Below, one piece after another: positions 17,981 to 24,712 of a stretch of 64,000 nucleotides of DNA (position 1 is the first letter of the stretch; every line of letters starts with the position of its first letter). The stretch spans positions 1,863,001 through 1,927,000 of the forward strand of contig NZ_CP071612.1 of assembly GCF_017357245.1 (NCBI RefSeq), read 5' to 3'. The notes beneath the pieces are model-generated. The model did no database searches. It was not told the DNA's origin and saw nothing but the letters and a program-made list of their open reading frames with translations. The stretch is from Rhizobium bangladeshense. Lineage in GTDB: Bacteria; Pseudomonadota; Alphaproteobacteria; Rhizobiales; Rhizobiaceae. A program made the translations under genes and the position numbers.

Positions 17981-18058
17981 CTATCGCATAAACAGAGCCA
18001 GAAGAATGATGATAGGCAGTGGAACGCCGAGCAGCCAAAGTAGAATACCGCGACCCAT
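17981..18058 (-). CDS. 25-aa membrane protein
   Basis: MGRGILLWLLGVPLPIIIL then LALFMR: one hydrophobic span with a Pro-rich kink and basic ends, so a single-pass inner-membrane microprotein. AGGAGG lies 6 nt before the ATG, strong support for translation. Small proteins of this pattern (MGRGILLWLLGIP) occur widely in Rhizobiales and related bacteria without known function. It is 9 bp upstream of the larger membrane protein gene and probably shares its EcfG-type promoter. Confidence 0.72.
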   Translation of the reverse strand: MGRGILLWLLGVPLPIIILLALFMR

Positions 18059-18103
18059 GAGAGACCTCCTGTCAAAGGTGACGTTACGTGGTTGATGCCA
18101 CAC

Positions 18104-18128
18104 AACTTTTAAGCACGGTGTTTGTTCC
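18104..18128 (-). promoter_or_regulatory. Candidate EcfG promoter for the 25-aa and PhnA-like membrane proteins
   Basis: Minus strand GGAAC, 16 nt, AGTT; the loose consensus GGAAC-N18-TT is met. It lies about 45 nt upstream of the ATG at 18058. Confidence 0.55.
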
Positions 18129-18168
18129 CGGCCGGTGGAACGGTTGTCTCGAAATGACCGGTTTCCTT

Positions 18169-18438
18169 TCAATCCCGTGGCAGCATTTGCAAGAGCAGCA
18201 GATTGCCGGAGCGGTTGCCGCATCCGTGGCATCGGAGGCGTCTGCCCAGGCTGGCAAGAGACAGGTTTTGGCCGCAGCGCCGGGCAATATCCCGCCGGTC
18301 GATAAACATCTGGCGGCCACATGCGCGGCAACGGGCATAAATGACAAACCACTCCGGTAGCGTCGACAATGTTGCTTTTTCGATTTCGACGGCGTGGCGA
18401 TCAGGGGGCGCGAGGCCGATACCGGGACGATGTCTCAT
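18169..18438 (-). CDS. Small zinc-ribbon-like protein
   Basis: 89 aa. Two Cys pairs, CRACGRQMF and LRCHGCGN, about 28 residues apart, form a probable zinc ribbon. Between them lies an Arg-rich helix (DRRDIARRCG), and the Arg-rich LGRRLRC suits nucleic-acid binding. AAGGG stands just before the ATG. Short proteins with this LPEW-x-RCRxCGR pattern are common in rhizobia and lack a known function. Downstream gene of a probable two-gene unit with 18445-18678. Confidence 0.68.
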   Translation of the reverse strand: MRHRPGIGLAPPDRHAVEIEKATLSTLPEWFVIYARCRACGRQMFIDRRDIARRCGQNLSLASLGRRLRCHGCGNRSGNLLLLQMLPRD

Positions 18439-18444
18439 AGCCCT

Positions 18445-18678
18445 TCAAAACTTGTTGTCCGTTCGCGCCATGCCGCGGCTCACGCCCTTATCTCTCTGGG
18501 CAAGCTGGAGTCTGAGATGATGGCAATCCAGCAACAGCGTCGTGATAGCGGCACGGGCGTCTCCTTGGTGAAAAGCGACAACCGCGTCGACTTCTCCCCT
18601 CAACGCTTCTTCTGCCAATTTCTCGGTTGTCTGCGGACGCACGACCTCAATCTCCTTTGGAGCTTCCAATCTGAACAT
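18445..18678 (-). CDS. Small conserved hypothetical protein
   Basis: 77 aa, mostly helical and soluble: RLEAPKEIEVVRPQTTEKLA, then EVDAVVAFHQGDARAAI and LLLDCHHLRLQLA. No domain recognised. The start at 18678 has AGGTG next to it and gives a compact protein; an in-frame ATG at 18750 would add 24 residues and cannot be excluded. Six bp separate its stop from the zinc-ribbon gene, so the two are probably cotranscribed. Confidence 0.6.
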   Translation of the reverse strand: MFRLEAPKEIEVVRPQTTEKLAEEALRGEVDAVVAFHQGDARAAITTLLLDCHHLRLQLAQRDKGVSRGMARTDNKF

Positions 18679-18873
18679 CACCTGCCGTTTTGTTGATGTT
18701 CCTATTATGTTCCCATTGCTCCTCGTGTCAAGAATGAAGCGATAGCGCATTATTTGATCATCATCCGAGGCGGCGCGAGACGCCGGGAAGTTCCTGTACG
18801 CTTTCGGACTGAAACAATCTCCGGAGGCTTTTGTTTGCTGCCTATCGCAATGAAGCAACGAGGAGGATACCCA

Positions 18874-19215
18874 ATGCTTCTGAGAATGATGGCAGTAACA
18901 GCAATGACGATTGGCCTGGCAATGTCGGCAATGGCCCAGTCGGGTGGCGGTTCGGGATCCGGTAGCGGCAGCGGCGGCGGAGCTTCAGGGTCCGGCAACG
19001 GCACCACGTCCGGTACGGAGGCTACCGGTTCCGGCAACACCAACTCCGGCGGTGCGGGGGGGAATACGACGATCGGCGCCGGTGCGGCCGGTGCCAACAA
19101 CTCCGGCGGCGATCCGAATGACTGCCAGCGCCAACAGGCCGGCGGCACCGGTAATCCGGCTCCCACCTCCGGCAACAGCTCGACACAACCTGATGCGGCA
19201 AATGCGTGCCAGTAA
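18874..19215 (+). CDS. Secreted Gly/Ser/Asn-rich low-complexity protein
   Basis: 113 aa. Signal peptide MLLRMMAVTAMTIGLAMSAMAQ, then a long Gly-Ser run and GTTSGTEATGSGNTNSGG type sequence, with two Cys near the C-terminus (NDCQRQQ and NACQ) that could form a disulfide. GAGGAGG lies 7 nt before the ATG at 18874. Function unknown. The architecture (signal peptide, disordered Gly/Asn body, C-terminal Cys pair) parallels the gene at 900-1226. Confidence 0.68.
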   Translation: MLLRMMAVTAMTIGLAMSAMAQSGGGSGSGSGSGGGASGSGNGTTSGTEATGSGNTNSGGAGGNTTIGAGAAGANNSGGDPNDCQRQQAGGTGNPAPTSGNSSTQPDAANACQ

Positions 19216-19239
19216 AAGCTCGCGCCGCTTCATCAACTT

Positions 19240-19268
19240 GTCCCGGAAGTCAGAGCCACTTCCGGGAC
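19240..19268. terminator. Perfect 11-bp hairpin after the Gly-rich protein gene
   Basis: GTCCCGGAAGT, loop CAGAGCC, ACTTCCGGGAC. It lies 25 nt after the stop. No T-tract follows on either strand, so it is either a weak terminator or an mRNA-stabilising end. The following 240 bp up to the lipoprotein gene hold nothing else I can support. Confidence 0.45.
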
Positions 19269-19511
19269 ACCTGCGTTGGGTGCTTTCCGGCAATGCCGCG
19301 GGAACGCCTGGCGATATCTGCCTATCTTGCACGCAGAATTTATGAAGGTCGGCAAAAATTTTTTCGCGGCTGGAGCTGATGTCCGTCGATAGGAGCGCCT
19401 ATATCTTCAGGCGCAGGTTGATTTCGGAGGAGATGAGCTCGGGAAACGCTCCCGTTGTTCTCGATGGAGGGGCTCTCGCTACCGAGTGCAGTGGAAATGG
19501 GAGACGTATGC

Positions 19512-19691
19512 ATGAATAAATTTCGAGCATCTTTAACAGCCGGAGCAATTACTCTGGCGGTCATTGCCTCAGCCTGCTCAACGCCGCCAAATTCATATGG
19601 CTCGGCATCCGGATATCAGCCGGGCGATTCCATGAATCGGGCCTGCGCCGACGGCTTCCGACCTGGCGACGGGCGTTCGTGCAGCTATTAG
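19512..19691 (+). CDS. Small lipoprotein
   Basis: 59 aa. Signal segment FRASLTAGAITLAVIASAC with the lipobox IASAC (acylated Cys near residue 22), followed by a short Ser/Gly/Tyr-rich mature part with two further Cys (RACADGF, SCSY). Likely anchored in the outer membrane. GGGAG lies 13 nt before the ATG. No family recognised. Confidence 0.62.
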   Translation: MNKFRASLTAGAITLAVIASACSTPPNSYGSASGYQPGDSMNRACADGFRPGDGRSCSY

Positions 19692-19836
19692 GAGCGACGT
19701 GCTTCAAAATCCGATGCCGGCACCCAGAACACCCATATCGAATCCTCCGGCGGCATGAGCGATCGACGCCGAGTCTTGTCATTCGCTGCCAACATGAAGA
19801 ATTTTGATTCTGCAATGATTGGCGGCTTGCCGAAGC

Positions 19837-19861
19837 GGAACCCTTATCGCTCGTCTCCGTT
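19837..19861 (+). promoter_or_regulatory. EcfG (general stress sigma) promoter of the CsbD gene
   Basis: GGAAC, exactly 16 nt, CGTT: a perfect match to the alphaproteobacterial EcfG consensus. It lies 31 nt upstream of the CsbD start codon. Confidence 0.75.
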
Positions 19862-19891
19862 CCTCTATCCTAACGACAGGAGGAATAAGCC

Positions 19892-20095
19892 ATGGATTGG
19901 AACCGCGTCGAAGGTAACTGGAAGCAGATGAAAGGCAAGGTCAAGGAGCAGTGGGGCAAGCTGACGGACGACGATCTTGACGTCATCAATGGTAAGCGCG
20001 ATCAGCTCGAAGGCAAGATCCAGGAGCGCTACGGCTACGAGAAAGACCGTACCCGGAAAGACATCGACGATTGGTATAATCGACAGACCTGGTAA
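19892..20095 (+). CDS. CsbD-family stress protein
   Basis: 67 aa, hydrophilic and helical, full CsbD length: WNRVEGNWKQMKGKVKEQWG, then LTDDDLDVINGKRDQLEGKI. CsbD proteins are general-stress proteins of unknown mechanism, under sigma-B in Bacillus. AGGAGG lies 9 nt upstream of the ATG, and the EcfG promoter directly before it agrees with stress induction in an alphaproteobacterium. Confidence 0.93.
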   Translation: MDWNRVEGNWKQMKGKVKEQWGKLTDDDLDVINGKRDQLEGKIQERYGYEKDRTRKDIDDWYNRQTW

Positions 20096-20323
20096 TTTGC
20101 ATCATCGGGCGGGGGACGCTGTCTTCGGATGACACGCCCAATCTGAGGGCCTGTCCCTAGACATTTCTCGTTCATCAGCCTCCCGCTGCCGGAAGACGTG
20201 AATCGGTGCACTGGAGTTTTAACCCATTGAGTGCCGCGAACCTTGCTGAAAGCCGACGCCGGTCGAGCCGTCGTTGCAAGCGCACGCTCCGGGAGCTGCA
20301 ACAACACTGAAGATCTTGAAAAA

Positions 20324-20398
20324 TGGCTCCCCGGGCCGGATTCGAACCGGCGACCTGTCGATTAACAGTCGAATGCTCTACCGCTGAGCTACCAGGGA
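20324..20398 (-). tRNA. tRNA-Asn (anticodon GTT)
   Basis: 75 nt with encoded CCA. Acceptor TCCCTGG pairs with CCGGGGA; D-arm GCTCAGCGGTAGAGC; anticodon loop with GTT in GACTGTTAATC; T-arm GGTTCGAATCC. Minus strand, isolated gene. Confidence 0.96.
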
Positions 20399-20611
20399 TC
20401 ACTGCTTGGCGCGGTGTGAGTGGGCTAATACAAATGCTTGCCCGATTTGCCAAGCGGTTTTTTCAAAAAAATGAAATGAACTTGTATTTGTACGGTCTGT
20501 GCCCATCTCTGGGAAATGACAAATAGGAATGAACGCCAAGAGCCAGAGGGCAACCAGAAGCGCAGAGAGCGGGCAGGGCGCTTCGGTATCGACCACGTAA
20601 ACCACAGGCTT

Positions 20612-20833
20612 ATGCTCGGTTCTTTCAGCATCGGCATGCCCCGCTCACGCATCGGGCGGATGGCAATCGGCACGGCCCTCGTTTTCTGCGGCTTGCTGGG
20701 TTTCCTGCCGGTCCTCGGTTTCTGGATGGTGCCGCTCGGCCTCCTGGTGCTCTCGCATGACCTTTCCATCGCCCGCAGGCTTCGGCGCCGGCTGGCAGTC
20801 TGGTGGCACAGGCGGGGAAAGCCGGCCGGGTGA
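20612..20833 (+). CDS. Small inner-membrane protein
   Basis: 73 aa from the ATG at 20612; the frame extends to an ATG at 20516 (105 aa) through a charged stretch of low coding quality, so the start is uncertain. Two membrane segments with a short Pro/Gly turn (IGTALVFCGLLGFLPVLGFW and MVPLGLLVLS), then a strongly basic tail (RRLRRRLAVWWHRRGK). This resembles short rhizobial transmembrane proteins of the PGPGW type; no known function. Confidence 0.6.
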   Translation: MLGSFSIGMPRSRIGRMAIGTALVFCGLLGFLPVLGFWMVPLGLLVLSHDLSIARRLRRRLAVWWHRRGKPAG

Positions 20834-20927
20834 CGTCGGTCGCGGGAGACGCCATGTGGAGCGGCGGATCGCTATCCGTATCGGTACTTATTGGGCTAGA
20901 ACGCTCCACATTTGTCCAGGCGAGGAA

Positions 20928-21260
20928 ATGAAGCCGTTAGTTATTGCAGTCCTCTCGGTGGCGGCGATTGTCTCAGCCACATCAGCCGAGGCCCAAGCCG
21001 TCGACAGCCGCGGTTTTGACGCCAGCGGTATCTGCCGCCGTCCCGAAGGCTGTGTCATCGAGCAAGGCCGAGGCGGCTATAACGGCCCTCGCAACTATCG
21101 CAATTTTAACGGCCGTAACGAGCGCGACGGCAGGAACGACCGTGGTCGGGACGATCGTCGCTACCGCTCTCAGAACAGGACCTCCATTGAAAGCGTCGGC
21201 ATCATCTTGGCTGATCAAGCAGTGCCGGTCGCCGAGTTCGAGCTGCATGCATCCGGATGA
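20928..21260 (+). CDS. Small secreted Arg/Asn/Asp-rich protein
   Basis: 110 aa. Signal peptide MKPLVIAVLSVAAIVSATSAEAQ, then a segment with two Cys (GICRRPEGCVIEQG) and a highly charged repeat-like stretch NRDGRNDRGRDD. The last 25 residues turn hydrophobic (SVGIILADQAVPVAEFELHA). GAGGAA precedes the ATG. Likely periplasmic; function unknown. No relatives of defined role recognised. Confidence 0.58.
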   Translation: MKPLVIAVLSVAAIVSATSAEAQAVDSRGFDASGICRRPEGCVIEQGRGGYNGPRNYRNFNGRNERDGRNDRGRDDRRYRSQNRTSIESVGIILADQAVPVAEFELHASG

Positions 21261-21268
21261 ATGCGATT

Positions 21269-21607
21269 TTAATTCGATCTCAGTTCGCTTTCCTCAAAAA
21301 TCCCGCCGTGGCCCCGATCGAGCTCGGTTGCCATCAAGAGACTGCAGGCGGCAAGAAGCAGAACGAGTTTCAGTCCGTGGACTACCAACGAGACCGGTTG
21401 CCGACGGGCCGGGGAGACGCGTGACGGCGCGATATAGTACTGGTAATAGAATTGCGGATCATTCGTTTCCAGAAGGTTCTGGTAGACATGCGGCGGAATG
21501 TTTGCATGTCTCACCGGCGCGGACCCGGCGAACTTTACGTAGAGATCCCGCGTTTCGGCATCATACGCCGCACGTCCCTGCCTTGCTTTGAGGGCAGCCC
21601 ATTCCAT
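21269..21607 (-). CDS. KTSC-domain-like protein with C-terminal membrane segment
   Basis: 112 aa. Residues 10-65 follow the KTSC pattern: ARQGRAAYDAETRDLYVKF, then YxNIPPxVYQNLL and QFYYQYYI. KTSC domains are small beta-rich modules of unknown function, sometimes fused to lysyl-tRNA synthetase. A membrane segment LVLLLAACSLLMAT lies near residues 80-95, an unusual addition. It converges on the 20928-21260 gene, with 8 bp between the stops. Confidence 0.65.
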   Translation of the reverse strand: MEWAALKARQGRAAYDAETRDLYVKFAGSAPVRHANIPPHVYQNLLETNDPQFYYQYYIAPSRVSPARRQPVSLVVHGLKLVLLLAACSLLMATELDRGHGGIFEESELRSN

Positions 21608-21715
21608 CGCAGCTCCTATACCCTCCCACGGCGTTAAGATGGCGGGCAGGCGCTCTAAGTCAAGTTAGGAATTTCAAACGCCGCCGATCGTCCTGGCGTC
21701 TGCAGCGCGGGCAAT

Positions 21716-21979
21716 TCACCAGGATCTGCCGGCGTCGAAATCTTCGCACTCATCCTCGGTCATCTGGCGGTGAACAAACTCGCCGTCGACGACCTTGCGC
21801 ATCACGTGACCCGTAATAGACATCTTCGTGTTGATGTCGGTGACAGGTTCGGTAACGAGGGCATAGCCCCACTCGTCTTCCCGACCTCCGTTCGCATAGC
21901 TCATCGAGATGCGTTTGAGCCTGGCAAGCAGTGAAAAGAAGATGTCTTTGGCGGTCCCGCCGAATGTCGCGTCGTGCAT
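21716..21979 (-). CDS. Small conserved hypothetical protein
   Basis: 87 aa, acidic and soluble (GREDEWGYALVTEPVTDINT, ending MTEDECEDFDAG). GGGGAG lies 6 nt before the ATG at 21979; a further in-frame ATG at 22027 gives an improbable hydrophobic start. No family recognised. Confidence 0.58.
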   Translation of the reverse strand: MHDATFGGTAKDIFFSLLARLKRISMSYANGGREDEWGYALVTEPVTDINTKMSITGHVMRKVVDGEFVHRQMTEDECEDFDAGRSW

Positions 21980-22256
21980 GATTTCTCCCCAGAAAATGGG
22001 GATGATCCAAATCTGTTCGCAATACAATCCTAACTTTTTGGGATGATGTCGAAACGGCTCGACTTTATTGGCGTTCAGTTAACCGGCTATCGATCATCGA
22101 TCATCATCCGGGCCAAGCCGACCACCCAGAACTTTCCGCAACGCCTAGTCGGAATGAAAAAAGGACCGTATTCAGAATGAAAGGTCTTGCGCTCATTCTA
22201 GAGCTGGTCTAAATCGCGGCCACCACACGGTATTTTTAGATATCGGTCACAGGTGA

Positions 22257-22330
22257 GGCCTCGTGGCGGAGTGGTGACGCAGAGGACTGCAAATCCTTGT
22301 ACCCCGGTTCAATTCCGGGCGAGGCCTCCA
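22257..22330 (+). tRNA. tRNA-Cys (anticodon GCA)
   Basis: 74 nt with encoded CCA. Acceptor GGCCTCG pairs with CGAGGCC; D-arm GGCGGAGTGGTGACGC; anticodon GCA in GACTGCAAATC; T-arm GGTTCAATTCC. Confidence 0.96.
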
Positions 22331-22496
22331 AATTCTCCTCGCCGCTGCAATAATTGCGCAACATCGCTTATTTTAAAGAACGGATGCTCGGCCCTACGCT
22401 TTTAACGGCTTGATGCACACGATCCGCGTCGCCAGACCCGGATTGTGGCGGGCTTCATGCAAGCTACGCCGGCGCTTGCTTCGGCGTTCGATCTGC

Positions 22497-22598
22497 TCAG
22501 GTCCTTTCACCGTCCAGCAACCCGCAGCAGAAGAGGCCGATGAGCGTTGCGACGATAAAGAAATCGAACAGCGTGAAATATTCGAGAATCGCAGACAT
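22497..22598 (-). CDS. 33-aa membrane protein
   Basis: MSAILEYFTLFDFFIVATL continuing IGLFCCGLLDGERT: one hydrophobic helix with a vicinal Cys pair and a charged C-terminus. GGAG lies 9 nt before the ATG, and a further GGAGG occurs upstream. Too short for routine annotation. It is isolated between tRNA-Cys and the Pcm-like methyltransferase gene. Function unknown. Confidence 0.5.
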   Translation of the reverse strand: MSAILEYFTLFDFFIVATLIGLFCCGLLDGERT

Positions 22599-22804
22599 GG
22601 CCTGCTGCTCCTATTCCTCCGCTGCAAATCATAACATGAAGGGGCAGGGCATTCCACGCTGGTGTTGCCGCGTCTTACCTCCTGTGGCGCGAAAGAGGCG
22701 CCTGGCGGATTCTTTTCGCCGACCGCTGCCAAGCCTTGAAACCATCCGTGGCGGAGATTAAGAGACGAGGGACAGGAACCGCTTTTCAAGAGCGAGAGGA
22801 CATG

Positions 22805-23467
22805 ATGGATTTCGAAGCAGCACGCGCAAAGATGGTCGACACCCAAATCCGCACGACGGATGTTACCTCGCATTCCGTGCTGACGGCTTTTCTCACGGTG
22901 CCGCGCGAATCTTTCGTGCCGGAGAGGTCGAAGCTCCTCGCTTATATCGACAACGATGTCGAGATCTCAGCCGCCGCACCGGGCAAGCCGGCCCGCTTCC
23001 TGATGGAGGCTTCGCCGCTCGCCAAGCTGCTGCAGCTGGCGGCCATCAGCAAAGACGATTTTGTGCTCGAGGTCGGTTGCGGCACGGGTTACACATCGGC
23101 ACTGCTGTCGATCCTCGCCGGCTCGGTCATCGCGCTTGAATGCGACGAGGCGCTGGCCGCCGAAGCGAAGGCAAAGCTTGCCGACTATAGCAAGGTCGAG
23201 GTCGTGACCGGTCTCCTCGAAAAGGGCTACGCCGCCGGCGCCCCGTATGATCTGATCTTCATCAACGGGGCGGTCGAGGAGGTTCCGGCCGCTCTTCTCG
23301 GTCAGTTGCGCGATGGCGGCCGTCTGGTCACGGTTGAAGGTCATGGCAATGCCGCTCGCGCCAAAGTCTTCGTCGCCGAGCGCGGCGCCATTTCGGAGAA
23401 TGTCTTCTTCAACGCTTCGGTCAAGCCGCTGCCGGGTTTCGCCAAGGCGCGCGAATTCGTTTTCTGA
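22805..23467 (+). CDS. Protein-L-isoaspartate O-methyltransferase-like protein
   Basis: 220 aa SAM-dependent methyltransferase. The SAM motif is VLEVGCGTGYTSALLS (near residue 100), with the PCMT N-terminal pattern MVDTQIRTTDVTSHSVLTAF, in which the usual catalytic region differs from classical Pcm. A second, more standard pcm gene is at 45424-46077, so this copy may have a changed substrate. AGAGG lies 5 nt before the ATG at 22805. In rhizobia I recall tolC directly downstream of this gene; here only a terminator follows. Confidence 0.85.
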   Translation: MDFEAARAKMVDTQIRTTDVTSHSVLTAFLTVPRESFVPERSKLLAYIDNDVEISAAAPGKPARFLMEASPLAKLLQLAAISKDDFVLEVGCGTGYTSALLSILAGSVIALECDEALAAEAKAKLADYSKVEVVTGLLEKGYAAGAPYDLIFINGAVEEVPAALLGQLRDGGRLVTVEGHGNAARAKVFVAERGAISENVFFNASVKPLPGFAKAREFVF

Positions 23468-23494
23468 CACTTTTCTCCCTCTTCAATCGACGAA

Positions 23495-23518
23495 CGGGCG
23501 CCATCGGCGCCCGTTTTT
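23495..23518 (+). terminator. Intrinsic terminator after the Pcm-like gene
   Basis: CGGGCGCC, loop ATC, GGCGCCCG, then TTTTTG; 28 nt after the stop codon. Confidence 0.85.
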
Positions 23519-23731
23519 GTCAGTGCTGCCGGAAAGCCTTCACAAACATCATTTATTCTGGCGCTGTCGTCTCCGAACGCTGGCGGCAGGCATTGGGTAA
23601 CAAAACTGTGCATGGCCGCATTCAATTGATTCGCGATGATTTTTTTCACGTCTGGGGTATTCTAAGGTCGTGGTGATTCGGATGAACGCTCCACACCATC
23701 CGGTCGTTGTTTTGGGATAACGGGGATAGAT

Positions 23732-24595
23732 ATGGCTCAGCCAAGTGTAGCGCGTGAACCGTCCATGGAAGAAATTCTGGCCTCGATCCGCCAGATCATC
23801 GAAAGCAATGAACCCGGCGCCGGCAAGGCGATTTCAGCTTCCGTGCCGCCGGTTTACGGCGCCGACGAGGACGAAAACGGCTCCGAAATCCATCTGACGG
23901 TGGATGATACTTATGCCGGCGTGGAGTTTCCGGAACCGGCCATGCGCTCTTCCGATCCGCGTTTCGTCGCCGCCAATTCGGCTGGCATCGCCCCTGAGGC
24001 AGAAGCTCCGGCCCGCGCGCTGTCGCTTGCCGATGTCGCAGCCCGCGTGCGCGCTGCCTCCGAGCGCAGCGCCGTTCAGGCCGGTCAAGCTCTGCGCGAA
24101 ATTCCGAGCGGCTTCCGCCAGCCGGAGCCGCAGCCGGCTGTGATGCCGGAGCCGCCGCGTGCTGCTAGTCCGCAGCCGCAGCCTGTTTTCACTGCTGCCG
24201 CAGCACCCGTTTCCCCCGATCCCGTCCGGCAGCGGGCCGAACCGGCGATTGCCGAAACACCGCAGGCCGCAGTCGCCGAGCAGGCAGCTGTTGCCGCCGA
24301 AACTGTGCCGCCGGTTTTGGAGCCGGCCCGTTCGTCGACCGAGCGTTTCCTGCCGAGCGTTGTCGACGAGGCCCAGCCGACGCTGCTTTCGGAAGATGCC
24401 GGTCTGCAGATCAGCCGCTCCTTCGAGGAGCTTGCCGCTGCGATTGACGGTGCCGAGCGTCGCTCGCTGGACGAGATTGCCGAGGACATGCTGCGCCCGA
24501 TGCTGCGCGAATGGCTTGACGACAATCTGCCGACGCTGGTCGAAAGGCTGGTGCGTGAGGAAATCGAGCGCGTGGCGCGCGGCCCGCGCCGCTGA
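23732..24595 (+). CDS. popZ: Polar organizing protein PopZ (DUF2497)
   Basis: 287 aa. The N-terminal helix PSMEEILASIRQIIESNEPG and the C-terminal helices EIAEDMLRPMLREWLDDNLP then LVERLVREEIERVA are the conserved ends of PopZ. The middle, about residues 90-210, is Pro/Ala/Glu-rich and disordered. PopZ forms a polymeric matrix at the cell pole that anchors ParB/centromere and recruits cell-cycle proteins. Followed by its own terminator and then valS, the usual rhizobial neighbour. Confidence 0.9.
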   Translation: MAQPSVAREPSMEEILASIRQIIESNEPGAGKAISASVPPVYGADEDENGSEIHLTVDDTYAGVEFPEPAMRSSDPRFVAANSAGIAPEAEAPARALSLADVAARVRAASERSAVQAGQALREIPSGFRQPEPQPAVMPEPPRAASPQPQPVFTAAAAPVSPDPVRQRAEPAIAETPQAAVAEQAAVAAETVPPVLEPARSSTERFLPSVVDEAQPTLLSEDAGLQISRSFEELAAAIDGAERRSLDEIAEDMLRPMLREWLDDNLPTLVERLVREEIERVARGPRR

Positions 24596-24614
24596 TCGGA
24601 TTGCTTTTTCATGG

Positions 24615-24648
24615 AAAAGCCGCTCCGGTCTCCGGGGCGGCTTTTTTA
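24615..24648 (+). terminator. Intrinsic terminator between popZ and valS
   Basis: AAAGCCGCTCCGG, loop TCT, CCGGGGCGGCTTT, ending in TTTTTT. Confidence 0.9.
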
Positions 24649-24712
24649 TTGACTTGGCCGTGGCCATCCTATTTACAAACCCCCATCCTCGAACCTCGAA
24701 ATTGGTCAGAAA

